From Liolophura sinensis (lineage: Eukaryota > Mollusca > Polyplacophora > Chitonida > Chitonidae): DNA of 64,000 nucleotides. The stretch spans positions 13,955,570 to 14,019,569 of the forward strand of contig NC_088300.1 in NCBI RefSeq assembly GCF_032854445.1, written 5' to 3'. Shown here in pieces: positions 13,640-26,479 of this stretch (positions are counted from its first letter, which is position 1; each line of letters opens with the position of its first letter). The notes below the pieces were generated by a model. That model was not told the origin of the DNA and did not search any database. It worked only from the letters and a program-made list of their open reading frames with translations. The translations under genes were made by a program, and so were the position numbers.

Positions 13640-14209
13640 CTTGTTAAATCAGGTTTGTGATCAGGATACAACTGTCCAGGGTTTAGGTTCTGCTTGTACA
13701 CAACATCAGGTTTAGATTAAAATCTGAAATGTATGAAAAATAACATACTCACAAAGGGAATGATAAACTGTAATAAATTCATGTATTTACACTGTCTGGT
13801 GAACAAATATAGAAGTACTAAATGTGATTTTATCTCAGACTTACCTTACGAGGAGAACACACACAGTCACTTCCATCAAAGTATCAATGACGTCTAAACA
13901 AGTGAGATTTCCGATATCTCACAAAAACTTTGGGGTTATGCAAGCTGGGATAGCAGATTGTGGATTGAGAGTTCTATTGCTTTATTCTGAATTTACTGGT
14001 TTAGACCCAAGTGAACTCAACTGTTATGAACTGGCATCACAAAGTGTATCCTCCATTTACCGTCCCTGCATACTGACCAAAAAAAGAGACTTCACATGCG
14101 TTACTTTATGTTCCCTACATAATCATATAGAACGAAGTGTTCTGCTAGTGGATAAATCTGGATTATGGTCATAATGAATGTTCACTTAAAAATGATTTAG
14201 CATTAAGGC
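13640..14209. other. LPGAT1 upstream sequence
   Basis: No independent gene seen. An AG directly precedes the LPGAT1 ATG on the minus strand, so a 5' UTR intron could end there. A 116-codon plus-strand frame at 13824-14174 has no recognisable domain. Confidence 0.35.
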
Positions 14210-14800
14210 GCTCTTGGTGAACACTCCACAGTCAACAGTAGCATGATGGGGCACTTTTTGATTTCACAGGGTCTAGCCATTTGTTTTGGAGGTTTTTTAC
14301 AGCATTCACAACAGGAGGGCAACATTGTATCACTGACTTGCTGTACCAACATAGCGCCAGCTCTTGAACATTATTGGGTAGATGTCTCAAGGCACGACGA
14401 TTTCTTCAAAGAGTATCTCATACGTGTTCAATCAGATTGAGGTCAGGTGATATTGATGGCTACTCCATGAGGAATTGGAGGCCTGGGCCACGAGGAATCA
14501 TGAACGGCACCAGCTCCAGGAGTAGGACCTGGTCACACTAGGTTTTATATGATCCAGGCACTTACGTGACTTCTAAACAGTACGTTACTGATTGACGCAA
14601 ATGACATAGCTGAATTTGACTGTCTTCGTCACACGTGAGCATCCTGACCTGGGGTGATGCACACGTGTCCTCAAGTTGTGAATCGTCCATCTGCTCATGG
14701 CATGTGCAACAGCCACAGTAGACTGGCCAGCATGGAGCATGCTAACTGCACGTTCAACCAATGTTTATGTCTCAAGGATTGTTAGTATGTGTTTTCTAAA
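14210..14800 (-). pseudogene. Tc1/mariner-type transposase relic, internally deleted
   Basis: Reading the minus strand, the first part (about 14790-14650) resembles the N-terminal helix-turn-helix of Tc1-like transposases (ERAVSMLHAGQS) followed by a linker HHPRSG. The later part (about 14460-14410) holds SPDLNLIEHV, matching the block with the last catalytic acid of the DD34E triad. The following stretch resembles the family C terminus. Most of the catalytic core between these parts is missing and stops are frequent, so it cannot be active. It decayed upstream of LPGAT1 and has no evident link to that gene. Confidence 0.7.
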
Positions 14801-17800
14801 TAGCCAGCAAAATTCTGCACACGTCTTGGTGCTAAACCACATGAAATTATGGTCACGTGACTTCGCACATGTGAAAAGTCACATTTTCACAAAACTGCGT
14901 GCTCCATGCACCCCGTTATATTTACCTTTGTGACAATCAACAGCTTGGGATTTTATCTGTCTGGTGGTCCAGAACCTTAAACACTGTAAAGTAGTAACTT
15001 GATAGGCAGGGGACGTTAGTAATCAACTGTTTTCCAAAACTTAAAGATCTATCCTACAGGATGAATAGAACCCAGTCATACCATGTGAGCAAATATAAAA
15101 AAGCCAACAGTCATTGACGGTTAAGTCAAACGTAGGACTTCAGATGTTACTCAACATGTTTTGAGAAAGAAACACACAATTGAGGAAGGCACAACAATTA
15201 CGTAAGAATTATGAATATTTAGAAATCTTTACACGAATGTATGTCACCAGGTGTTCAGTCAAACATTTTAACAAATTTCTTGTATGAACAATCCACATGA
15301 GCTTAGTTTTTACGTGTTTATTTTAAATTCTTGAATATAACTAATAATAGCATAATTATCTGCTGAAATGATTCATCTGGTTGGCAATTTTTGTCAGAAT
15401 CAAACATATTTCTACAGCCCAGTTAGTGAGTTGAGCATCCAACCTCCTTGGTCACAGATCAGATACCTGCACTGAGAATTAACCAACAAGACCCAAATCA
15501 ACCCATATATATATACAAGTATGCGCATGAAACAAAATTTATCTAGTGCTGACAACGGTCCCCAGTCAGAGAAGTGTAATCAGATCATTAATTAATCTCA
15601 GTCCCGCATGCAGCTACTGTTACTGTGTTCATCAGATAGTATGCATACCACCAAACTAACACACAGTTGAAAGCTAGGCGCATTTTGAAGTCTTGGCTTT
15701 GAGGACTGCTCCATGTATTAAACAACTCACATATACATGTACATACCTGATCTCCTGAAATGGTTGGCTCATGAACACTAGTGCTGCTTGATTTACCATT
15801 ATGTAATGGGTTAGGGTAATACCCTTACATACAATAGCCTGTAGGTGACAGCATAATTCCAAAAGTCTTTAACACCTCATCTGGCTTGCCACACTAGGCC
15901 AAGTGCTAACTGGGCAAGTCCGAGTCACATTATCACTGGGCAGGTGTGTACACTGTAGATCTACATGTACCTTAATGAGGTTCAAGCAAGATGGAATAAA
16001 GACTCGATACAGCACCACAGAAGACCAATGTGCCTGTACTGAGTAAATGGTTCTTTTCACTATGTAATGGAGCAACATTTTTTAAATAAGAGGTTGGAAA
16101 GCTATTCTATATTCCTTGTTCACCTTTAAAATGAAACAGGTGTTAAACCCAGGTAATTCTAATGTTAATACAAACCATTTAAGCAATCTAAAAATTCAGA
16201 TACAAGGCTGAATACCTTCATCAAGTTTATTATGGAAATATTATTTTTTGATTACATTGCAAAACCACAACTATAATTTTTATCCTATTAAATTTTGTTT
16301 TCATTCACAAATATCTTACTTTTATGCCTATCTCAACCATGGTAATTTAATTAAGTCCATCTTTGTTTTGAAGGAGTTTTGTTAAGAAAGCCAGAACAGT
16401 CTTAGTCTGAGTCAGACTAGGGTCTCATGTCTTGGCCTGTTCTAGTCAGAACACTCACAGAGGGTGCCAGTTTTTGCACAACAGTCAGTGTTTTGTCATA
16501 CTCATGAATATTTCACTTATATGAGGGTGGCATTTGCACAGTGATGTCTGACAGGAAAACAGATCTAAATGAATTAACAGGGAATTAAGTAACAATGCTG
16601 ACTGATACAGTATGCAGTTTTTTGTTGGATTAATTAAGGCACAACAAACCTGCAAGCTCGCTTGAAAAAGTGCTTAAAATGTGACCTTTAAGTTGTTAAA
16701 TGCAAAACACTGACTAGAACAAGCAGTATATCAGTATGACAGTTCTAGACAGAGTACTCAGACTAGGACAGTGTCGGACTGGCTGACAGCCCATTCACAA
16801 AAATTAAACTCCTATATGGACCTACATTCATAATGTTTGTACTAGTCAGTGTTATAACCTGCGACTTTAACGGAGTAAAAAAAAAATAGATCATGTACAC
16901 TGGTTATCAGTGTAAGCCAGTGCAATGTGAAACACTACAGCATATTGCTCTACTTTCAATTTTCGTTTCATCCCTTTATTGAGAATTGGATGTTCGGGCT
17001 ACCACCCTGCACCATTACCACCGCAAATTCTCATAAATATTGTTAGGTATCGATCGCTAACATTAAACTAAATCAAGAAATCATTTATTAAGTCAGACTG
17101 CTAGGTTTGTAAAAACTGGCACGTTGGTGACGAATAGTGGTGACCGAAAGCATCCAGACATTGTTCTACATATTGACAAGCAGGGTCAAACCGACCCAAA
17201 CCAGTGAGTGGGCACTGATTTATGACACAGGATTTGCATGCACTTCCGCACCGCGCGTTACTTATGGAATATAATGCTATGTACAACACACATCAAAATA
17301 ATATACTTACCCTCTCCACGGCATCTCACGCCCTTCCAAAACGTCTAAAATTGTGATCATAAATTCCCCATTAGGCTTACATCTCCAAATCCACCGATTG
17401 TTATACCCGGTACGCTAAAGATTTCCTCTACAAGGGGAATAACCACGGAAACACCTGTCAAGTGATGGTCTGCCTTGTGTGAGAGAACAAAGTATGTGCT
17501 GCTTTACATCTTAGGTGAGACCTACGTATCAGATGGTTGGCTGATGCAAAGGCAAATCTAAGCACGCTTGATACCTCCCGTCGAAGATATATTGCCTATA
17601 CATGCAAACTATTAACAAGAACTGCTTGCAGTTTTACCGGTTCCAAGTGGTGTGTATACAGGGTTTTTTTTCTCGCACGTGCTTCCGAAAAAATTGTTTC
17701 AGAACCTGACAGTGTAACAGTCGTTGTTGCAGTGTTGCTGGTGTGTTAAAACAGAAGGCTAGCTGTATATCTGTCGCCTACATGTGCTTGAGGGCATTTG

Positions 17801-20476
17801 GTTTGTTTCATTTCTTCCACCATGTGGTATATAGCATGTGTTACAACAATATCAAACAAACCATTATAGTCTTTTTAAAAAAAACTTGCAATATTAAGCG
17901 AACACGCACGGAACAGCAATGTAGAAAAACTGAAGTAATTATGTGCGTTAGTACAAAGCCCAAGAGGTATCAGCCATTTTGCTGATTTTGAACTATCGTA
18001 TGTTTTGAACTTGTTGCAAGAGGTACACCGTTTACAGCTGAAACTTAAACCAGAGAGACCCAATTACTGTCACTTTTTTTATGAATTGCGCTGTCGTCAT
18101 TTTTCCTGTAGACGTGACACAAAAATTCGGAGAATAATAATTGTTTTCAACGTCAGCATAGCGTCAGGTAGCTAAAAATAGGTTTTCGTTCATCCGGCTC
18201 CCGTTAAACACAGAGCTTTTGTGTACTGCAGTGTGGAAAGGTAGATAACCTGTGTTTAGTTACAAGTAGGCTGCCGCCATAACCACCTGTCACCTAGGAA
18301 TTGTCACTGTTGATGCTGATGTAATGAACATGCCACTGAATACAATAAGGTTTACACGCATTTTACGCATTTTCAGGAAAACTGTGCCGCGTAGACAAGA
18401 AATAAATCAACAAATGGAACCAGATTCCAGTTCAGCATACCAAGCTACACATAATTGCACTACTCGTAATTTCAAAATAAAATTCAAAAATTCGAAATGT
18501 CATAATGTGACGTCACAGAACCTGTGATGAGCTTCTACAGTTTTCACTGGAATTCAACACCTTTTGCAAACTATGATTCTCTGTGAATGCTGTAACAACA
18601 TGCTAAATTTCAGCTTGGTCCGTGCCATAGTTCTGGAGAAGATTGTTAAAGGTTTTTGTCCTTTGAACAGCGGAAATGGTACCAAAACTTCTTTGAATAG
18701 TATATTTGTTTTTGACAATATCCACCTGCAATTTGGTTCAGTCTTGAATTAGTAAAAAGTAAGTGCATTGAGAACCTAATCATCCGAATAAGAACAAGTC
18801 TTCCAAGCTTTTAGCTTGGAAACCTAATTATCTGTGCTTATGTGGAATACAACCATAAGCATAGACGAATGAACGCCAGCCATCCAAACGTGATTTTACC
18901 TCCTGTTGCCTCTTCTTGAAGACGAGGCTGGACAAATAAGTATGCAGATGCGGCTGATTTCGGGTAAACTACGCAAGAATCAGAGCAAGTTATTCCAGCT
19001 GAGGGAGAACTATAGGCCTGTGATGTATTCCGTTTCCGAGTTACTGAGAGAGGCGACCAACCTTAACTTGTAGCTCTTTCATTCTCCTGTTTTCTACCTT
19101 CTTATTGACCTAATGTCGATGTCTAATGGCGAACATTTAATTGTGAGAAGAGAGGCAATTTACGCTGATTGATGTTTATTGATCTGCTTGTCATTATTAT
19201 TGTTGCACTTGGGCTATATGTGTTGAAATAAAGCGTGGTACATTCTTATACAATCTTGCGTTAACATTTATTGATGGATTTGCAATTGCTCTAAAAGGGA
19301 GGGATCGGGTTGGGTTGCCTCCCTTGTTAGGAGCTTTTTACAAGCTGCAATATACGTACACCTCGCCTTACATCTCTCGTTTCTAAGTTATCGGCGATCT
19401 ATTTTTTACCCTTCTATATCGGCTAACCCACAACAATGCCTTGGCGGGCGTTTTGACCAAAACTAGCGGGCGTTTTGACCTCCATTCCAGGAAAGCAGCG
19501 AAAAGGGGTACGCAAAACAAATTGTTTAATATTACAGAGGGTACTAAGCAGAAGAATAATTCACTAAGCAAGTGTATATTCATTTGACAGAACATGTGGA
19601 TTTAGCAGGCTACTTCTGTGTATATTTAAGGGAAAAGAATGAAAAAGTTCTTTAAAAAGTACCATTAACTGACTGAAATATTGCCAACATTATGCGATTG
19701 GTGAAGCAAAATTTGTTCACAATAGATCAGAGCTGTATAGTCATTAATCACACAACTGTGATCAAACTCAACTCAGACGTCATCATTGACGTCAGAAATG
19801 TTTAAGCCATTCTATTTAACCCAATCTGAAAAGGCCATAACTCTTCAGACACGTCAGTGGAGTGAAGCTCTTATTCGGAGTGACAAAAATTTTCTTATGC
19901 GTTATCTTCTTTCTGTGGGATCATAACCGGAGAAATGTATGCAGGGGCTCATTACGAAAATGATGCTAAAAACAGGATTTGTTTGCGTCACTAAAGATGC
20001 AAGCTTTATTGGACTGCGCAAATTATTTCTCTACACCCCATAGTTCTCCGAGGTTATAAAATGTTTATGTCAGTGGTGGTTGAAAAAGAATTATGGTATC
20101 CAAAGAGAAGAAAGCCGCATAATAAATTTTCTAAGTGTCCTTGCTTTGACCTTTATGAAAAAGAATTATGCTTTCCATTACACTCAAGGGTGTCGGACGT
20201 ACATATACAACTCGCTCATGACTAATTTTTAAAAATTTTTCTCATAACCCAAGTTCTATAAAAACACCGACTGTCTAGAAAGCTGAAAATTACACCAATC
20301 CAACGGATACACTATTGCAGACAGATTTAAAATGTAATTTTTCCACAGGACATTTGCAGAACGAATTTCTTCATCCCCCTTTTGACAGAGCGGGAAATCA
20401 CGTCGTCTAGCTTCCGGGCTGTCCTGTAGAATAGCGTATAGTTTTAACACTTGTCTGTTTGTGTCGGGAGTCATAC
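14801..20476. other. Long stretch without a clear gene
   Basis: No supportable coding exon. On the minus strand a GTAAGT donor at 17310-17305 follows moderately GC-rich sequence (about 17440-17311). This could be a noncoding first exon of LPGAT1, but that is a guess. At about 17960-18020 a fragment resembles the dispersed repeat duplicated at 37.1 and 37.7 kb. The rest is unremarkable. Confidence 0.4.
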
Positions 20477-20605
20477 TTTTCCATTTTCGTGAAAAGGCCA
20501 ACAGCGGCGAGTGTTTTGATCAGAACCTAGCGGTTCTGGTAACAGGTGTTGACAAAATTCATCAAGTGTGTCGGATATGACATCGGCTGCCTGCACAGAA
20601 GACAT
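20471..20605 (-). CDS. Possible first coding exon, function unknown
   Basis: An ATG at 20605 on the minus strand opens a 44-codon frame starting MSSVQAADVISDTLDEF. It reaches a GTATGA that could be a splice donor after GGAAAA (exon end about 20477) just before its stop. The sequence is more GC- and CpG-rich than its surroundings, as 5' exons often are. An overlapping frame of 81 codons (20256-20501) is an alternative. I recognise neither product and found no convincing downstream exon, so this may be chance. Confidence 0.2.
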   Translation of the reverse strand: MSSVQAADVISDTLDEFCQHLLPEPLGSDQNTRRCWPFHENGKV

Positions 20606-20878
20606 CGGCTCACTCCGGCAGCCAACGATAGTTCCCGAAGCAATCTAGAAATGTGCGGGATTGTGGTGTGCTACCCAGACTGTGGCGCCACAGCCGGAGC
20701 TAAAACAATTGGCTGTTAACAGCGGAGTTTCATATCCTTCAGTTTCTTAATCCCAGATTATACTGTCCACAAGGAGCTAACTTTCGTTCTCGGGTAAAAA
20801 GAATGGAACAAGAAGTATAAAAGAAAACCAGACAATTTCGAGCACGAAAATGAAATACATCGCAGAAAGGGTTTAAAT

Positions 20879-20884
20879 TTTATT
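20879..20884 (-). terminator. AATAAA poly(A) signal of the FAS1 gene
   Basis: A canonical AATAAA on the minus strand, 46 bp beyond the stop codon of the fasciclin gene, in the expected orientation. Confidence 0.75.
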
Positions 20885-20930
20885 GACATCGGTAGAAAAC
20901 AGACAAAACAATAACGACGAGAAGTCCTCT

Positions 20931-23153
20931 TCATAAAATAATTTTTAGATGAGCTGTGGGTGGCATTAGCACTTCTTCGACAGAGTGGACAACACCGTTT
21001 GTGGTAGTTTTGTCTTTGAAGAAAACTGAAACCGTGTTCACCATAAATCCATCTAAAAATAAAATGCGTTAATAAATGTGGAATTTTATGTATAGCATGC
21101 AGATAAAACAATTAGTATGGCATTCATATACAACTAGAAAACATTTTATTGCGTAACGCAGTAAAAATATTGTGCATGCAAAGTCGGTGGGGTTTATGGC
21201 GTTTAAGTCTGAAACGGTCATGGGATTTGCATTTCATTTTCACACAAAAACATGATCGTCAATAGACGTAGGAATTACCTTCTCCCTCTTTGACTGTAAT
21301 GGGTTTGCCACTTTTGGTGGTTAGCTCGTCGTTGTCGGTCCAGCCAGCTGTGTAATAGGTGCCCGATACTACGTGGTACATTAGTAGCTCTAGAGACAAA
21401 GTTAAAGCAATTTATTGTATATTTTAGTTTTTGGAACAAGTTCTCTAAACTACAGTAATGGATATGCAGATTGTACCAGAGCCAATATGAAGATTTTTAG
21501 GAATTAAATGGGAGGTAAATAAAAAAGATCACCCAAACTAGTACTGTATGAAATTAATGCGTCAGTTATGCATTAAATTGCTTGCTTCGCAAATTTTTCT
21601 GACCTTTCAATGCCGTTGTGTTGGACATGAGGCGGTCTAAAGTTTCCTTAGGAATCTTCTCGAAGGCCTTATCCGATGGTGCAAAGAAAGTGAACGGACC
21701 TTGACCTACCAAATTAAGAGAATTTCAATATAGCAGAAGTCGGTTAAATGACTGCCCTGTCCCCATATAGTTTTAATGCAAGTACACACATCTCTCACTT
21801 AACGACCATTAGAATTTTACAATTTCATAACTTTAGAGCACACATATCCGCTGTACGAGTTAAAATAACACTGAAGCCTACCCAACCAATGCGGTCGCCT
21901 GAGTTCAAGTCCAGTTCATCCTGGCTTCCTCTCCAGCTGTACATGGGAAGGTCTGCCTGCAACCGTGGATGGTTATGGGTTCCCCCCACCCTCCTCCCGG
22001 CTGCCCGATTTCCTCCCAGCATAATGCTGTCACCGTCGTGTAAGTGAAATATTCTCGAATGAGGCGTAAAACACCAATGAAATAAAAATGAAATACAAAT
22101 ATTAACGCCTGAAAATATGTCATATGAAATCCCCAATGAAATGTTACGCACTGTTTAGCATTTCTTCCATGTTGACTTTCTCCATAGCCTCTGTGAGTTT
22201 CTTAAACACTGGACACTCCTTCAAGCACTTGGCGATTGTCCCACATGGTGGTTCCAAGAGGCCATCGACCTTAAACAAGACACCATTGGTAGCCTTGGTC
22301 TCCGGCAGGATGATTGGTGCACCCGAGGCTGTGATCACCTTAAAATAGACCAAAATAAGTTATATTTTAGATGCAAATTAAAAAAGAAAAAACTTTTGGT
22401 CAACAGAACTGAATCCGTCGTAATTTAAATCACGGACGAAATACCGGGAATTTTGGTGTAATACAAGATTACAAGAAAAAACAAGTAGCGTAAAAATAGC
22501 TTCATAAGTTGACAGTTGCAATTTCCATACTTTTCCATCCTTATAAACGTTGAATCTGATCTTTGCTTCTCCGCCTAATAAAGTTGCAATCAAGGCTTCG
22601 TTTTCCATTTGTGACTTGCTCAGGTCTTCCTCTACGACGTGGTATTTCATAATTCGCTCCACGGCGGTCTTCTTATCGAGCACCTTTTTCACGTATCCTG
22701 GGAGAGTGTTGATCGCTTCGTTCGTTGGGGCGAACACGGTTATGTGCCCTGTTGAATTAAAATCAGATTTGTATGTGATTAAACAAATCGTGTATTTTTA
22801 CATTCATTTTCAAAACAAACGTAAATACCTGTACATTTTGAACAACTGCTTTAGCCAATGGTATCATCCTATACTTTACTACTCCCCAGAAGTTCCATCA
22901 ACATACCAGGTTTTGAAAGGTCTGTGGTAAGTTTGGCTTCATCCATGTACTTCACGAAATCCGTTAGCCCGAGCTCTTCCGCCTCCTTAAGAATGGTTCC
23001 CTTACACTCCTGTTCCTCACAGGGGGCCGCCCTCTCTGCAGAAAGGGCATTCCTGAAGAGGGAATAGATCATCCTCTCTGCCCTCATCACGACGGATGGC
23101 ATCGGGGACACCATGGCTACCAAAGACAGCAGCGCAATCACAAGCAACTTCAT
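20931..23153 (-). CDS. Secreted protein with two FAS1 (fasciclin) domains
   Basis: Six exons: 23153-22907, 22748-22531, 22338-22152, 21705-21604, 21389-21279 and 21052-20931. All have GT/AG borders and phases that add up to an uninterrupted 328-aa frame. Residues 1-17 are a signal peptide (MKLLVIALLSLVAMVSP). The first FAS1 domain shows the H1 box TVFAPTNEA (from residue 86), YHVV (118-121) and a domain end near LFKVDGLLEPP. A cysteine-bearing linker (CGTIAKCLKEC) follows. The second shows FTFFAPSDKAF (222-232), LLMYHVVSG and NGVVHSVEEVLMPP, then ends. FAS1 pairs of this type occur in extracellular adhesion and matrix proteins; no transmembrane segment or GPI signal is visible, so it should be secreted. 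Intron 3 carries a SINE. Which FAS1 subfamily it belongs to is not decided. Confidence 0.92.
21878..22098 (+). repeat. SINE family 1 copy in FAS1 intron 3
   Basis: The copy runs from caatgcggtcgc through the box-B-like gagttcaagtccag to the caccaatgaaataaa tail. It is opposite in sense to the host gene and lies wholly in the intron. Confidence 0.8.
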
Positions 23154-23167
23154 CGTTACACGCTTAT

Positions 23168-23195
23168 ATCATCAACAACAACAACAACAACAGCG
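23168..23195 (-). repeat. Trinucleotide run in the FAS1 5' UTR
   Basis: A (CAA)n run on the plus strand would be transcribed as GTT repeats, a few bases upstream of the FAS1 start codon. Confidence 0.85.
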
Positions 23196-23282
23196 GCGAC
23201 AGTAACAATAACAAACAAAATACCAACAACAGCACCACGGAGGTGAAAATAGCCTAATCTGGTGGCACGCGTATAAGCAGAA

Positions 23283-23290
23283 TTTATATA
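23283..23290 (-). promoter_or_regulatory. TATA box of the FAS1 gene
   Basis: TATATAAA on the minus strand, 130 bp upstream of the start codon. Transcription would begin near 23255 and give a 5' UTR of about 100 bases. Confidence 0.6.
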
Positions 23291-23299
23291 AGCTCTTTG

Positions 23300-24649
23300 A
23301 CGTCCAACTACGGTCACGTGACACGTATGCAAAGCGATGTTCATTTACCAATACGCGCAATACAGCTTATTCAAAAATATGGAGATATTTATGGGCTCCA
23401 TGTAAGACTACTTAAATTAAATAACCGCAATGAGCCGATCGCCTTATCCAGTGACGAAACGCTTGCAGTGGGCTACTTGGCTGTGCTAAATATGTCTTAA
23501 AAAATTATTCGAAGTATCTATTTGAGGTTTATTCTGTGGGCCTGCTTAGTTTGACAGTTGTGGCCTAGGTTTTACCAGCGTACGTATAGCTACCGGTACT
23601 CGTGAAAGGTGTGGTCTGTTGTACGGCAAGCTATTTCGTGTCGTGAACCATACAGATTTGCTGCATTTCCTCTCAGTTTCATTCTGAACATTTCGTTCCA
23701 ACATTAAGCAACTCAAGATTAGTTCTACAAGCTCATTCTTATTCTAGCTTTTCATTCAGCATTCAATAAGGAAAAGACAGTATAAAATGAAGACTTTTTA
23801 TTTGTAAATGAAATAATTGATAATTTGCTGGTGACCGTCGTATAAGTGAAATACTGACGCAAAACACAAAATAATTAAATAAATAACAACCGAAGTTGTC
23901 TACTCAACAGGAGATACATCATCAGGTTTCGTATTCTGGCGATTACCGTCTTACTGATTGTCTCGTACTACGGTGCAAAATACAATCATCGATACCCTTC
24001 TTACTGAGGTCGTCATTCTGCTGACAATATTTGGAAATTGGACTGTATGACTTTGCAGAAGCATTACCTGTACTATCTGTTATGATTTTGAGAAGCCCTT
24101 GGAGACGATCCTCATATCCACCTACGCTATCGCCCTTGTCTTGCCGTCAATAATCGTCGCAGGAGTCAAAGTAGGCCTGCATGTAGACTTGTGATGTGGT
24201 GTTGTACATTGGACGATTTATAAATCTTAATACTGTATAGGTTACATTGCATATAGGAGCAGTAGTCTCCTAACTAGCGGAATACAACTCTCACCCACAC
24301 GCAGCAAGTGAAAGTGTTACTTCAGTCACAAGAGAGGCCAGGCGGAAATATTAAACTGGTATGAAGGATACTCTATGAAATATAGCTAGCACCACCACGG
24401 TAAACACTATTTAACCCCAATAAGAGTTCCCAAAAACAAAATCCTCGGCAGTTTCCGCGAAATTTTCCTCGTGTGACGTGATAATATTCTTTATGTGACC
24501 ATAAATCAGGCATTCAAGTAATTCACATTATCTCGATCCTTATCATTTAACCTTGTTTTTAAGACGTACAAGTCTTGACACTAAAGCAGGTCTTGAAGAT
24601 AAAGCCTGAATTAGGCTGCCTACAGTGATCTGGAAGGGGTTGGACTTTT
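23300..24649. other. Intergenic; one SINE tail
   Basis: No gene seen. A short 3' fragment of SINE family 1 lies at 23827-23886 (gtcgtataagtgaaatac and an AAAT tail). Confidence 0.5.
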
Positions 24650-24911
24650 ACCCGTGGCTCAGTTGGTTAGCGCGCCCGGGCGGCTTAGTGACATAGGAGC
24701 CTCTCACCAATGCGGTCCGTGTGAGTTCAAGTCCAGCTCATGCAGGTTTTCTCTCCGGCCGTACTTGGGAAGGTCTATCAGCAACCTGCGTATGGTCGTG
24801 GGTTTCCACCGGGCTCTGCCCGGTTTCCCCCCTCCATAATGCTGGCCGCCGTCGTATATGTGAAATATTCATCAGTATGGCGTAAAAAACCAATCCAATA
24901 AATAAATAAAC
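24650..24911 (+). repeat. SINE family 1, nearly full length
   Basis: The best copy in the window. It has a tRNA-like head with a box-A-like TGGCTCAGTTGGTTAGCG (24655-24672) and a box-B-like GAGTTCAAGTCCAG (24722-24735). The conserved body (gtacttgggaaggtct, ggtcgtgggtttccac, gctggccgccgtcgta) is followed by an (AAAT)n tail. This layout fits a tRNA-derived SINE transcribed by RNA polymerase III and moved by a LINE in trans. Confidence 0.88.
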
Positions 24912-26265
24912 CATAACCATAAGTCAGCAATCTGGTAACAATTTCTTCAGTAAACTGTTATCGCCCACACCAGGTAGTTCTCAGATGCAAATCACAGTTG
25001 TGTAATGTGAGGATGTGTCAAAGTGGCATTCGTATAATTGTGTAACTGAATTGCAACCTTGACAGTGTCATTGAAAAATTGCTTGAATACCGGTAGTGAA
25101 AATAGCAACGTATCTAAAGCTGTAGCAAATATAACGGCTTGAAAAGTGATATAAACTTGGCTAATAAATGTAGCGTACCGGTACCTTATTTATCATTGAT
25201 AAAGTTGGATGGACGGATGGACGGATGGACGGATGGACAGGGTAATGTACAGTCTTACAGTTATAAACTCGGAAAACCTTTCTGAAATCTTCTGAAAGTA
25301 CGACGCCGGAAATGATTGTATCAGTTTGCGTGTAAGTTCCCTTCATCATATGGTTTCATTTAGTGACATGGACCGCGGTGTACAACATGAAAGCCCTGCG
25401 TTATGAAGTCTGAGATGGACTTTTACCCATTCGTCTTCGTTTTCAGCCACAGCAAAGTTTCCTTGGTGTATTTCACGCAAATGCTGGAGGGATACAATAA
25501 TGGGACAATCAGCTTTCAGATTCTCCCTTTTTAGAGACTCTTAGAGACGAGCTGCACTTAACGAGCTCGCACGCTCACCAAGAGGCCAGCCTCTAAACAA
25601 CAGCTTACCCCTCGTTCCCCACATTATATATGCCTTAATTAAAAGTGTGTTTTTGGTTCTCTTCACCAAATATGTAGCTATAGTAACTGAGAAATCTGGC
25701 AAATGTAAGTCTACATAACACGGTCCATCGGCCCCAAATTCCCGTAACTCTTGGTGAAAGTTAGTGGCTTCTTTACTCTGGTTGAAACCGCAGATATCAG
25801 CCTGTAAAAACTGTAGATATATTCCTGTAAAAGCTGCAGGTATCAGCCTATAGACTTCCCCATACTTGTAACCATGTTGTGGTGAGATATCCAGAACAGC
25901 TTAACGGATTTCCTTGTCAAATGGACCCGCATGACCTCTGATATAGGTTTCTCCAAAAATATCCATTATCAACCTATGGATATAATCTTTTTCGTTGTTC
26001 TCGACGTGGCGGTAGTAGTGGTGTCAACTGGGTCTGTGTAACTACCGGATTATTTCTGTGCAATTATTTTCTGACGATCAATGGAATGTACACAACACAA
26101 ATGGGAATGTAAAGAGTGGCTATGTACACCAAGTGAACATTGTACTGACAATATCTTGTGTAGTTCAATGCTAATATAATGGAAGTATTCCAGCAATCAA
26201 TCGATCAGTTGCTCAAATAACAACCCACCCTGATCAACTGATCGATCGGGTACACTTAAAAAAGT
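24912..26265. other. Intergenic; octamer microsatellite
   Basis: No gene seen. About four copies of the octamer GGATGGAC lie at about 25206-25240. Confidence 0.6.
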
Positions 26266-26479
26266 AATCTGTTAAGTTTAATAGAAAGTCTGAGTGATGC
26301 TAGAATGTATTGTCATTATAACATAATATTCTGTAATATTCAACACGATGTCCTGTTAGTCTAATAGAATCACGTTCAACTAATAGAATATGTGTATGAT
26401 ATTTAACAGAGCAACCTACTGCAATAGCAGAATATATTCCACATCACTCAGACAACAGACTTGTTAAAATCAACAGATT
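26266..26479. repeat. MITE family B, copy 1
   Basis: About 214 bp with long imperfect terminal inverted repeats. The left end (AATCTGTTAAG, then GAGTGATGCTAGAATGTATT) matches the complement of the right end. The centre is rich in variants of TTCTGTTA and AATAGAAT. A second copy is at 38524-38761. No coding capacity, so this is a nonautonomous element. Confidence 0.8.

Noticed and set aside
24655..24740. True tRNA gene
   Set aside because: Box-A- and box-B-like words are present, but no cloverleaf with an anticodon and acceptor stem is evident. The same head recurs with a shared non-tRNA body, so it is a SINE.
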